Below, piece after piece: positions 9,578 to 20,225 of a DNA stretch of 64,000 nt. Each line of letters begins with the position of its first letter. Within the stretch, counting starts at the first letter, position 1. The position numbers and the translations under genes are program-made. The notes under the pieces are model-generated. The model was given only the letters and a program-made list of their open reading frames with translations. It ran no database searches and had not been told where the DNA came from. The DNA comes from Carnegiea gigantea (lineage: Eukaryota; Streptophyta; Magnoliopsida; Caryophyllales; Cactaceae). Location of the stretch: contig JAKOGI010000081.1 of the NCBI GenBank assembly GCA_029747015.1, positions 390,001 to 454,000 of the forward strand, written 5' to 3'.

Positions 9578-10895
9578 ATAACTTTGAATTTCTGCCTTTT
9601 GGCAGATAATGAACATTAAACTTAAATTTCTGCCTTTTGGCAGACAATGAGCATTGAACTTGAATCTCTGCCTTTTTGGCAGACAATGAACATTGAACTT
9701 AAATCTCTGCCTTTTGGCATATAATGAACATCAAACTTGAATCTCTACCATTTTGGCAAACAATGAGCATTGAACTTGAATCTCTGTCTTTTTGGCAGAC
9801 AATGAGCATTGAACTTGAATCTCTGCCTTTTGGCAAACAATGAACATTGAACTTGAATCTCTGCATTTTGGCAGACAATGAGCATTGAACTTGAATCTCC
9901 GCCTTTTGGCAGACAATGAACATTAAACCTGAATTTCTGCCTTTTTGGCAGATAATGAACATTGAACTTGAATCTCCGCCTTTTGGCAGACAATGAACAT
10001 TAAACTTGAATCTCTGCCTTTTGGTTGAATCTCTGCCTTTTTGGAAGACAATGAGCATTGAACTTGAATCTTTGCCTTTTGGCAGACAATGAACATTAAA
10101 CTTGAATTTCTGCCTTTTTGGCAGACAATGAACATTAACTTGAATCTCTGCCTTTTGGCAGACAATGAACGTTGAACTTAAATCTCTGCCTTTTGGCAGA
10201 CAATGAGCATTAAACTTGAATCTCTACCTTTTTGGCAGACAATGAGCATTGAACTTGAATCTCTGCCTTTTTGGCAGACAATGAACATTAAACTTGAACC
10301 TCTATCTTTTGGCAGACAAAGAGCACTGAACTTGAATCTCTGCCTTTTGGCAGACAATGAATATTAAACTTGAATCTCTGCCTTTTTGGCAGACAATGAA
10401 CATTAAACTTGAATCTCTGCCTTTTGGCAGACAATGAACATTGAACTTGAATCTCTGCCTTTTGGCAGACAATGAACAATAAACTTGAATCTCATTTGGC
10501 AGACAGTGAACATTAAACTTGAATCTCTGCCTTTTTGGCAGACAATGAGCATTGAACTTGAATCTCTGCCTGTTGGCAGACAATGAACATTAAACTTGAA
10601 TCTCTGCCGTTTGGCGGACAATGAACATTGAATATGAATCTCTGCCTTTTGGCAGATAATGAGCATTAAACTTGAATCTCTGCCTTTTTTGCAGACAATG
10701 AGCATTGAACTTGAATCTCTGCTTTTTGGCAGACAATGAACATTAAACTTGAATCTCTGCCTTTTGGCAGACAATGAACATTAAACTTGAGTCTCTGTCT
10801 TTTTCGCAGACAATGAGCATTGAACTTGAATCTCTGCCTTTTGGCACACAATGAACATTGAACTTGAATCTCTGCCTTTTGGCAGAACAATAAAC
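9578..10895 (-). repeat. 39-bp minisatellite array in left LTR (about 34 units)
   Basis: About 34 head-to-tail copies of a 38-39 bp unit containing TCTGCCTTTTGGCAGA, a perfect 6-bp stem with a TTTT loop. Units alternate between four and five T in the loop and between AACATT and AGCATT. Minus-strand ORFs here are repeat translations, not genes. Confidence 0.95.
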
Positions 10896-10904
10896 ATTAA
10901 ACAA

Positions 10905-11745
10905 TCGATAAACTTTCCATAAACGTGCAATAATCAATATATTTTCAATAAACCTTCAATAATCGATAAACTTTCCATAAACTTGCAATAATCAATATAT
11001 TTTCAATAAACATTCAATGATCGATAAACTTTCCATAAACTTACAATAATCAATATATTTTCAATAAACTTTCAATGATCGATAAACTTTCCATAAACTT
11101 GCAATAATCAATATATTTTCAATAAACCTTCAATGATCGATAAACTTTCCATAAACTTGCAATAATTAATATATTTTCAATAAACCTTCAATGATCGATA
11201 AACTTTCCATAAACTAGCAATAACCAATGTATTTTCAATAAACCTTCAATGACTGATAAACTTTCCATAAACTTGCAATAACCAATGTATTTTCAATAAA
11301 CCTTCAATGACCGATAAACTTTCCATAAACTTACAATAATCAATATATTTTCAATAAACCTTCAATGACCGATAAACTTTCCATAAACTTACAATAATCA
11401 ATATATTTTCAATAAACCTTCAATGACCGATAAACTTTCCATAAACTTACAATAATCAATATATTTTCAATAAATCTTCAATAATCGATAAACTTTTCAT
11501 AAACTTACAATAATGAATATATTTTCAATAAACATTCAATGATCGATAAATTTTCCATAAACATACAATAATCAATATATTTTCAATAAACCTTCAATGA
11601 TCGATAAACTTTCTATAAATTTAAAATAATCAATATATTTTCAATAAACCTTCAATGATCGATAATAAACCTTCAATGATCGATAAACATTCCATGAACT
11701 TACAGTAATCAATATATTTTCAATAAACATTCAATGATTGATACA
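10905..11745 (-). repeat. 58-bp minisatellite array in left LTR (about 14 units)
   Basis: About 14 copies of an AT-rich 58-bp unit with GATCGATAAACTTTCCATAA and CAATATATTTTCAATAAAC. One unit near 11650 is partial. The right LTR carries about 20 units of the same sequence. Confidence 0.95.
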
Positions 11746-12019
11746 CTTTATTCCTCCAATTACTGATAAGCAGGTCGAATTCTGAATGAACTAGAATCAA
11801 TAATCAATAAATTTCATTGAAATTAACAACAAATAGGAGGAAGAGGAAACACACCTCGTTCCAAACTAAAGGACCCAGCTCGTGGGCTAATTGGACTGAT
11901 TAGGGTTAGACGCGAACCCTTACTTGCTCTGCTGACCGCTGGGTTTGAGGGAGAAATCACGGTGGGGGTCACGGGTTCCAAACCCTTGCCCTCCCCTCCC
12001 TCCTCCTTGCCCTTCAAAG

Positions 12020-12037
12020 AAGGGGCTTCGGCCCCTT
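12020..12037. other. perfect hairpin AAGGGGC-TTCG-GCCCCTT in LTR
   Basis: Seven-bp stem closed by a TTCG loop, conserved in the other LTR at 15758-15775 and followed by an AT-rich stretch. It may mark RNA folding or 3' processing; role unknown. Confidence 0.6.
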
Positions 12038-12335
12038 AAATAATGATAATTTCTTTTCTTTTTCCTTTTTTTCTTTTGTTGTGGATAATTACCTCGTCAC
12101 ATCATAATTAATACGAGCTTATCCACTCGTCACATCATGATTAATACGAGCTTGTCCACTCATCAAATCGAGCTTATCCAGTTATATTCGGGAGGCTGCT
12201 CAATGTAGTGCCCGATATAATCCTAAAATAGAAAGAATATTCTTTTCAATAAAAACAACATCTCAACAGGCATGTCAATGTAATTTTTAACAATATAAAA
12301 TGGCGGAATAAGGAGATAAAATCCCGGGTATTACA

Positions 12336-12352
12336 TCCTTCCCCCCTTAAAA
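12336..12352 (-). other. polypurine tract of large-LTR element
   Basis: The minus strand reads AAGGGGGGAAGGA immediately before the 3' LTR. This is the plus-strand priming site for reverse transcription and fixes the element's orientation. Confidence 0.85.
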
Positions 12353-12945
12353 AGAATTTCGTCCTCGAAATTCCAGGGTCTATAGTTACACCACCCACAC
12401 ATGTGCATACTCATGGTACGCTTTGCATAACTCTGAGCTAACTTAAGGATAACAATAAGTGCATGTTGGTGTGGGAGGACGCCTCCCAACGCACATATCT
12501 ATCCAAATTAAGGCCACATCTAAGCGTTACTAACACTTATGCTGACATGCATGAATAGGAGCGATTGCTTAGTCCCCTTGACATGTACATAACATAATAG
12601 GATATTGACTAGAACACTTCCAGTCAAGGGAAGTAATCACTGATAACTTACAACTTGTCATGAACACAGCAAGCAACATGTGCATCGTAACATGTAAGCA
12701 TCCAAAATAGCATTGCAATCCAATGCATGTTTTGAGATGCAATAGTAAGGCTTGACTGTATAATGAGAAATATCTTTCACAGTGCAATAAAACCTTTAAC
12801 TCACTGAATAGGGAGACCTTTGACTTCCAACGTCTCTAAAGTTTGATAGAAAGATAATTTAAGACAATAGAAAGATAACTCATCATGAAGCATTCTTGGA
12901 CCACTATATGCAATGCAAGACTTAGGTCGCGGCCTATGGTCACAG
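12353..12945 (-). other. internal region of large-LTR element, no ORF
   Basis: Nearly 600 bp of interior without recognisable gag or pol. Only short chance ORFs are present. Confidence 0.8.
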
Positions 12946-12963
12946 AACCTGGCTCTGATACCA
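12946..12963 (-). other. primer-binding site, tRNA-iMet type
   Basis: The minus strand reads TGGTATCAGAGCCAGGTT, the standard plant initiator-methionine tRNA complement, two bases from the 5' LTR end at 12966. Confidence 0.93.
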
Positions 12964-13374
12964 TCTGTAACGCCTCCAATCCAAAGGCTAGGATTGTTAT
13001 CGTTTTTCTTGAAATTCTAGGAATTTAAATTTCGTTGAAGATGCTGTCAGGTGACAGACTATATGAATTTAGCATTGACACTAGAATAACCATCATCTTC
13101 AATGCGATAGAGTCACTAAATTGATGATTTCACTACACCATACAGTAACAGACCATATACAGGAATAGACCTCATCGATAAAACATGGAATGATAACCCT
13201 AAGGCGAAACCTGTAACTGTATCATGTGAATAGTATACTAATGACGTAGCAATATGCGCTTTGAACTTCACATGCTTGTTTATTAAAGTACAATGTTCTA
13301 CAATCCGTCATATGGACTGAGATTCTTTACTGACCTGGTTCTTCTACCAGTTGACAGGGTTCTATAATGTATAA

Positions 13375-14345
13375 CTTTGAATTTCTGCCTTTTGGCAGAT
13401 AATGAACATTAAACTTGAATTTCTGCCTTTTGGCAGACAATGAGCATTGAACTTGAATATCTGCCTTTTTGACAGACAATGAACATTGAACTTAAATCTC
13501 TGCCTTTCGGCAGACAATGAGCATTAAACGTGAATCTCTGCCTTTTTGGCAGACAATGAACATTGAACTTGAATCTCTGCCTTTTGGCAGACAATGAACA
13601 TTAAACTTGAATCCCTGCCTTTTGGCAGACAATGAACATTAAACTTGAATCTCTGCCTTTCTGGCAGACAATGAACATTGAACTTGAATGAACTTGAATC
13701 TCTGCCTTTTGGCAGACAATGAACATTAAATTTGAATTTTTGTCTTTTTGGTAGACAATGAACATTGAACTTGAATCTCTGCCTTTTGGCAAACAATGAA
13801 CATTAAACTTGAATCTCTGCCTTTTTGGCAGACAATGAGCATTGAACTTGAATCTCTACCTTTTAGCAGACAATGAATATTAAACTCGAATTTCTGCCTT
13901 TTTGGCAGACAATGAACATTGAACTTAAATCGCTGCCTTTTGGCAGATAATGAACATTGAACTTGAATCTCTGTCTTTTGGCAGATAATGAGCATTAAAC
14001 TTGAATCTCTGCCTTTTTGGCAGACAATGAGCATTGAACTTGAATCTCTGCCTTTTGGCAGACAATGAGCATTGAACTTGAATCTCTGCCAAATCTCTGC
14101 CTTTTGGCAGACAATGAGTATTGAACTTGAATCTCTGCCTTTTTGGCAGATAATGAACATTGAACTTGAATCTCTGTCTTTTGGCAGACAATGAACATTA
14201 AACTTAAATCTTTGCCTTTTGGCAGACAATGAACATTAAACTTGAGTCTCTGCCTTTTTGGCAGACAATGAACATTGAACTTGAATCTCTGCTCTTTGGC
14301 AGACAATGAACATTGAACTTGAATCTCTGCCTTTTGGCAGAACAA
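13375..14345 (-). repeat. 39-bp minisatellite array in right LTR (about 25 units)
   Basis: Same 39-bp hairpin unit as at 9578-10895 but with roughly nine fewer copies, and with local rearrangements near 13685 and 14090. Confidence 0.95.
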
Positions 14346-14349
14346 TAAA

Positions 14350-15515
14350 CATTGAACAATCGATAAACTTTCCATAAACTTACAATAATCAATATATTTT
14401 CAATAAACCTTCAATGATCGATAAACTTTCCATAAACTTGCAACAATCAATATATTTTCAATAAACCTTCAATGATCGATAAACTTTCCATAAACTTGCA
14501 ACAATCAATATATTTTCAATAAACCTTCAATGATCGATAAACTTTCCATAAACTTGCAACAATCAATATATTTTCAATAAACATTCAATGATCGATAAAC
14601 TTTCCATAAACTTGCAATAATCAATGTATTTTCAATAAACCTTCAATGATCGATAAACTTTTCATAAACTTGCAATAATCAATGTATTTTCAATAAACCT
14701 TCAATGATCGATAAACTTTCCATAAACTTGCAATAATCAATATATTTTCAATAAACCTTCAATGATCAATAAACTTTCCATAAACTTACAATAATCAATA
14801 TCTTTTCAATAAACCTTCAATGATCGATAAACTTTGCATAAACTTACAATAATCAATATATTTTCAATAAACCTTCAATGATCGATAAACTTTGCATAAA
14901 CTTGCAATAATCAATATATTTTCAATAAACCTTGAATGATCGATAAACTTTCCATAAACTTACAATAATCAATATATTTTCAATAAACCTTCAATGATCG
15001 ATAAACTTTCCATAAACTTGCAATAATCAATATATTTTCAATAAACCTTCAATGATCGATAAACTTTCCATAAACTTGCAAGAATCAATATATTTTCAAT
15101 AAACCTTCAATGATCGATAAACTTTTCATAAACTTACAATAATCAATATAATTTCAATAAGCCTTCAATGATCGATAAACTTTCCATAAACTTACAATAA
15201 TCAATATATTTTCAATAAACCGTCAATGACCGATAAACGTTCCATAAACTTACAATAATCAATATATTTTCAATAAACCTTCAATGACCGATAAACTTTC
15301 CATAAACTTACAATAATCAATATATTTTCAATAAACCTTTAATGACTGATAAACTTTCCATAAACTTACAATAATCAATATATTTTCAATAAACCTTCAA
15401 TGATCGATAAACCTTCCATAAACTTGCAATAATCAATATATTTTCAATAAACCTTTAATGATCGATAAACTTTCCATAAACTTACAATAGTCAATATATT
15501 TTCAATAAACATTCA
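14350..15515 (-). repeat. 58-bp minisatellite array in right LTR (about 20 units)
   Basis: Same AT-rich 58-bp unit as in the left LTR, with about six more copies. The first units carry GCAACAATCAATA variants absent from the left LTR. Confidence 0.95.
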
Positions 15516-16106
15516 ATGATTGATACACTTTATTCCTCCAATCACTGATAAGCAGGTCGAATTCTGAATGAACTAGAATCAATAATCAATAAATTTCATT
15601 GAAATTAACAATAAATAGGAGGAAGAGGAAACACACCTCGTTCCAAACTAAAGGACCCAACTCGTGGGCTAATTGGACTGATTTGAGGGAGAAATCACGG
15701 TGGGGGTCACGGGTTCCAAACCCTTGCCCTCCTCTCCCTCCTCCTTGCCCTTCAAAGAAGGGGCTTCGGCCCCTTAAATAATGATAATTTCTTTTCTTTT
15801 TCCTTTTTTTCTTTTGTTGTGGATAATTACCTCGTCACATCATAATTAATACGAGCTTATCCACTCGTCACAGCATAATTAATACGAGTTTATCCACTCC
15901 TCACATCATAATTAATACGAGCTTATCCACTCGTCACATCGAGTTTATCCAGTTATATTCGGGAGGCTGCTCAATGTAGTGCCCGATACAATCCTAAAAT
16001 AGAAAGAATATTCTTTTCAATAAAAACAACACCTCAGCAGGCATGTCAATGTAATTTTTAACAATATAAAATGGCGGAATAAGGGGATAAAATCCCGAGT
16101 GTTACA

Positions 16107-16792
16107 ACTATCGTCCAGGCCTGGTAACCTATGCAGCTATGGACGGTGTCTCTAGGGGCGTCCATTACAAAGACCCAATTTCTAAGGAACCCAGGATGCA
16201 TGTCGACCATCAACAGTACTCCACATTCTACTTGACTACTCTTCCAACTCGACGTGTAGGTAAAATGTGAGGGGCTAAGTAATTGGGAAAAAATCCGATT
16301 TTCCCTGAATAGGCCCATACAAGTCCGACTTACAGACCAAGCCCATACATGAAATAATGGGTCTAAAGACATCACCCTAGGGGTTCCCTGAGGCCCATAC
16401 CTGGAGTCATGGGTCCCGGGACGCAACCCTAGAGGCTCCCCTTATGGCCCTTCCGCTCTGAGACCGACGGCCCATGCGGGCACTCCAGCTAAGATTACTG
16501 TTTTACCCTTTTTTCGAAGAGGCTATAAATAGTCACCTACCTTCCTCGGAAAAGGGTTGGCAGGCAGATGCACCAAACTCTCATTACACTATCTCTCTCT
16601 TTTGACACTTGACTCGGACCCTAGATTGATTTGACCTTTGGAGAGGCGTTCCCCAGTCCATAACCCAGGGTTGCCCTTTTTGCAGGTGGGGATCATAAGA
16701 GGACGTCAGATGTTGCTTACCGACTGTCAAATAAACTGGCTCCTTCGTCCCACCTTATTATCCACCGTACTCCAGAGATTTCTTCCGGAATC
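16107..16792 (+). repeat. probable 3' LTR end of the Tat element
   Basis: This non-coding block has a plus-strand TATA box (16523-16532), CT-rich downstream tracts, then GACTTGACTCGGACCC and a GGTTGCCCTTTTTGCAGGTG segment, which resemble the U3-R-U5 layout and the 'TTTGCAGGTG' end known from Tat/Ogre LTRs. It stops at about 16792 (GGAATCA), where sequence homologous to the gypsy LTR at 27894 begins. Exact LTR ends are not proven because the 5' LTR is outside the window. Confidence 0.5.
16523..16532 (+). promoter_or_regulatory. TATA box in the presumed Tat 3' LTR
   Basis: CTATAAATAG on the plus strand, followed 40-80 bp later by CTCTCATTACACTATCTCTCTC, a typical LTR promoter layout. Confidence 0.5.
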
Positions 16793-17662
16793 AGTTATTA
16801 TGATTATTTATTTATATTGTTGTATAATGGTTTTCTCTTATGATATAATTGTTATTGGTATTACTAGGAGTAGTACTATCTTTATGGTTATCGGGATCAA
16901 CATTGTCGTTTCCTTAATAATAAGGTTATGAGTACTATCATTATAATTATTACAATTATTAGAATAATCATTATCAGTCTCACCATCCACATCATTCATC
17001 CATTATGGTTATAATCATTATTAAAGGTAATAATATTATCAGTAATCGTAAACGGGTTGTCTATAAGAGAATTTAGGTCATCTGGTTTGTAAGTCTGCTT
17101 ACGATTTTGAGTTCATTTTCCAATGTCAAGTACGTGTGGTAAGGTTCAACCTGAGAAACATCCAATCATTTAACTCTCCAATTGACCATGATTTCCTGTT
17201 AGATGGGTTGGACTTCATGTATTATGTCATTTTTGCCCTTTTAAATATAAATCAATATCTATCCATCCCCTTTTAATCTCAATATACTTAAGTAATCCAT
17301 CCATCCTAATTCCACCCGTTAGTTGCATCACTATAATTAAATCTCCAAAAGTCATGCTCTCCCTTTCTTTTAACTACTATTGCCATGCCATCATTCAATT
17401 CCTCAATTTTTAATTTCAAAACTTAGACGAAACAAATTTACTTCAAATCTTCTGAATTACAATTCCTTCCATCATTTTTTCTTCAATCATAGACGCCGAC
17501 ATTACTTTCAAGCACTAAGTCGATTAGAATTTCATATGATCCCACTTAAATTTCTCAAAATACCCATTAGGTTATTATTTTCAAAAACTCAAAAATCAAG
17601 TTTCTCTCCTTTCTCCATCTTCAACCTTATTCCACCTCAATTAAAATCATCCAAATGCCATA

Positions 17663-18166
17663 TTTTGGAGTATGAAAGTGGGTATTATACCACATTGATA
17701 AAATTCAAAGAATATGATAGTAGGTGTTGTCCCATATAAGCTTGTGAGTTATTTCACCCATGGCCAATTGGTTTTGGGTTGGAACCTCATTTGAGCTTAT
17801 ATATATGACTCGTTTGTTGAATACTCAATTGATATTAAAAAATCAATGTGGTATCAGAGCAGGATGCTCGATAGTGATTTACCACCGTCCCCTTTTGCTT
17901 AAATTGTATGCACGTGTTGGAACTTGTTAGTAGCCACGTGTGAAGGGGCGTGTTGGAATATGAAAGTAGATATTATCCCACATTGATAAAATTCAAAGAA
18001 TATGATAGTGGGTGTTGTCCCACATTGAAAAAGTTAAAGGGCTTGACATTGTATATAAGCTTGTGAGTTACTCCGTCATTGCTAATTGGTTTTGGGTTGG
18101 AACCTCATTTGAGCTTATATATATGATTCGCTTGTTGAATGCCCAATTGATATTAAAAATTTAACA
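17663..18166 (+). mobile_element. TRIM-like mini LTR element with perfect CCATA duplication
   Basis: Two short LTRs (17663-17845 and 17951-18166; TGTTGGAATATG...TTTAACA) flank about 105 bp. The primer site TGGTATCAGAGC is at 17849-17860 and a GAAGGGGCG polypurine-like tract precedes the second LTR. CCATA flanks both sides (17658-17662, 18167-18171). The paralogous LTR at 28754-28758 carries a single CCATA with no insertion, giving the empty site. The first LTR lacks about 33 bp found in the second. The TRIM has no coding capacity. Confidence 0.9.
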
Positions 18167-18419
18167 CCATAACTCAATTACATTAGGACAACAATACCAC
18201 CCAAGCTCAAACCCTTATTTTTCATGGACACCTATGTCACTAGCTTACTGAAATCATCAAAAAAATTTCAACATAAACTCTAAATTCATGCAACTTATCA
18301 CTCAACTAAATTTAAAAAAAAAAAAAACACTTATCAACCAAATTAAAAGATTGGTAGATGAAAACTAGAAGAAGGGATTTTAGGTTTCTCCTTCTCAGAA
18401 AACTCAAGATGAAAGGAAC

Positions 18420-18610
18420 AGAAGTGTGTGGGGTGGCGATGCGCTGGAGGGGCGCGGCTGGCGGCCGAAAGGTGGTGATCGGCGACTAAGGGGTGGCGAT
18501 CATGGTGTCAGTTGGCAGACAAGCTCGAGAAGGAGACAGGGGAGGGGGAAAGGTAGAGATACATGGAATGGGGGAACCAAGATAGGGGGAGTTGGTTTTT
18601 GGGGTGGTTA
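18420..18610. other. GC-rich island inside AT-rich LTR
   Basis: A run of GGGTGGCGATG and GGCGGCCGAAAGG-type sequence in an otherwise AT-rich LTR, repeated in the other LTR at about 29000-29210. It could be a promoter/leader part of the LTR; the ORF across it is not conserved in the second copy. Confidence 0.4.
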
Positions 18611-19154
18611 GGCTTTGGGTTTTAAAAAAATTAGTCAACCTAATTTAACAAAATCTCCTATAAATTCTAGATTTTTCATGTCCTTTTTTCCCTCTCTTTT
18701 CTTTTTCTTTTGTTAATTGATTTTATTTAGCTAGTGACTCTTTGGACCAAAATTTTTAGGCTAATATTTGGACCATGCTTGTGATTTGGGAGAAAACTAG
18801 AAACCTTACCCATATCAATTGATTTATTCTTTGCAATTGTCTTTGTTTCATTTAGCAATATTTTGGTTTCATTTGTATATTGTGGGTGAATAAATTGTGT
18901 ATATGCATCCCATAGTTATCTATTCCCATAAATGGGTTAATTTTTTTTATTTATTTACTTATTTATGTATTCACTGGTAGATTCTGAAAAACTTAATATA
19001 GACATGACTAAATTTTATTTCAATGCCATTTGTTATCTCAACCTACAACTGTACAAATATTCTGAATATTGAATTGAATTGCAGTGCTCAACTTAATTAA
19101 ATTTAAATTAAGATTAATTACATTAATTAAAATTGATTAGGTTCAGGTATTACT

Positions 19155-19166
19155 ACTTACCCCTCT
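19155..19166 (-). other. polypurine tract of the old gypsy element
   Basis: The minus strand reads TTAAGAGGGGTAAGT directly before the left LTR. It resembles the tract of the large-LTR element at 12336. Confidence 0.6.
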
Positions 19167-19175
19167 TAAAATAAG

Positions 19176-20225
19176 TTTCGTTCGTGAAACTTGCAAATTT
19201 GAAGGAGATCTTAGATTTACCTCAAACAAGTATAGTTACTACTAGTTTTTGTTCCTCTTTTGTTTCCCCAATAGCATCATATGGTGTATGGTTAGCCCAT
19301 AGAATGTCGACTAGAGCAATAATCTTATCCTAAAGTTGTTTAACTCTGCAAACTAGTATTTGCATTGTTCGCTCTTCATAGTTTAGACTTTTAGTCACCT
19401 ATATGGGCATTGTCACAATGGCATAATTTGGGTCTGGAACATATTTTCTGAGTTGAGACATGAAAACGTTGCTGATATGCTCAAAAATTTGTGTTCATTG
19501 AACCTCCTTATTCCTTTGATTGGTGAAACTTTCAAAATAATTTATCTTCTATGTGAAATTCGACTGGTCTTCTCCTGTTATCGGCATAGCTCTTTTGTTT
19601 GTTCTGAGCAGCCTTAATGTGTTCCTGAATTTTCCTTACCTTTTTGGCGTTCTCCTATGTCAATTCTGGCCCTCTAATCAGTGCTTCATCTATTTTGCTC
19701 TAGCATAATGGTGTGATAATGCCTAAAAAGGGGCTATTTTAATTGCAGACTGATAATTATTGTTATAGGAAAATTCCACCAACAGCAAATAATCTTCTCA
19801 TTTCCCTTGAAAATCAAGCACGCATGCTCTCAACATGTCTTCTAGGATTTGATTCACCCATTTCAGTATGTCCATCAGTCCTCAGGTGATGCGAATTACT
19901 GAAATTTAGCTTAGTTTCAAAAGCTTTTTGTAAGGCTTGCCAACGGCGGCCTTAAAATCTTTCTTACCCTCTTATTATCATCAATGTTTCATCTAACTCA
20001 TTATAATACAACTAGGCATTGTTTGGAATTCTACTCGTACGAAAAGGTCCTCATTTGTGATGTGGATTGTATTCCATGTCCACTGAGGAGCAAATGATCG
20101 GCTATGTCTTGAGACTTGATACATCCTGTCACTTGAGTCTCTAGTCTCCTTTGGGCTAGGATAGATGGGATATTTTGTATTCTACCTTGCTTACCTACAC
20201 AACCTTCCATCATCAAGCTAGTCAA
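19176..20225 (-). pseudogene. degenerate gypsy integrase C-terminal half
   Basis: On the minus strand, scattered frames read: a linker like the region before integrase (20225-20031), the end of the DDE core (HLRTDGHTEMGE near 19880, holding the catalytic Glu), QKSYADNRRRPVEF near 19570, MSQLRKYVPDPNYAIVTMP near 19455-19400, and a chromodomain-like tail LVDILWANHTPYDAIGETKEE near 19300. These match the C-terminal region of plant gypsy pol polyproteins. The zinc domain and the two Asp residues of the core are missing, and many stops and shifts are present. Confidence 0.65.

Larger units (their letters stand above)
9173..12335 (-). repeat. 3' LTR (left copy) of large-LTR element
   Basis: 3163 bp, TG...CA. 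Contains a 39-bp array (9578-10895), a 58-bp array (10905-11745), a UUCG-type hairpin near 12020 and about 2.5 copies of a 33-bp CGTCACATCATAATTAATA unit (12090-12185). Versus the right copy it keeps a segment near 11900-11945 that the right copy lacks. Confidence 0.9.
9173..16106 (-). mobile_element. non-autonomous large-LTR retrotransposon (LARD-like), complete
   Basis: Two direct repeats of 3163 and 3141 bp, each starting TGTAACGCC and ending TTACA, enclose only 630 bp. On the minus strand the right copy is the 5' LTR. It is followed after two bases by a perfect initiator-methionine tRNA primer site (12946-12963), and the 630-bp interior ends in a polypurine tract against the left copy. 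A 5-bp near-duplication flanks the element. No protein-coding capacity was seen, so it must be mobilised by proteins from another element. The PPT-adjacent interior resembles that of the old gypsy element at 19155 (TTAAAAAGAATTTCGTCC against TTAAAATAAGTTTCGTTC), which hints at its parent lineage. Confidence 0.9.
12966..16106 (-). repeat. 5' LTR (right copy) of large-LTR element
   Basis: 3141 bp. It holds the 39-bp array (13375-14345), the 58-bp array (14350-15515), the TTCG hairpin (15758-15775) and about 3.5 copies of the 33-bp CGTCACATCATAATTAATA unit (15830-15955). A stretch of about 43 bp present in the left copy near 11900 is missing at about 15684. Confidence 0.9.
16793..19154 (-). repeat. 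left (3') LTR of the old gypsy element, truncated by Tat insertion
   Basis: Homologous to 27894-29750 from the ATGATATA(A/G)TTGTTATTGG segment onward. About 530 bp of LTR seen at 27361-27893 is missing on the left, where the presumed Tat LTR abuts. Contains a 504-bp TRIM at 17663-18166 and a GC-rich island at 18420-18610. Confidence 0.65.

Noticed and set aside
9699..10937. Many overlapping minus-strand ORFs with repeated MSAKRQRFKFNVHCLPK-like peptides (also 13409-14392)
   Set aside because: They are translations of the 39-bp minisatellite in all frames; the unit length is a multiple of three often enough to stay open. No start context or non-repeat part supports a gene.
12946..12963. tRNA-like match
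   Set aside because: Only the 3'-end complement of initiator tRNA (a primer site), not a tRNA gene; no cloverleaf around it.
9578..15515. CRISPR-like appearance of regularly spaced repeats
   Set aside because: The units are head-to-tail tandem copies with no unique spacers, in a plant LTR. Not a CRISPR array.
20031..20225. 64-codon minus-strand ORF as an independent gene
   Set aside because: Its position and weak resemblance fit the linker before integrase in the decayed gypsy pol, so it was included there.
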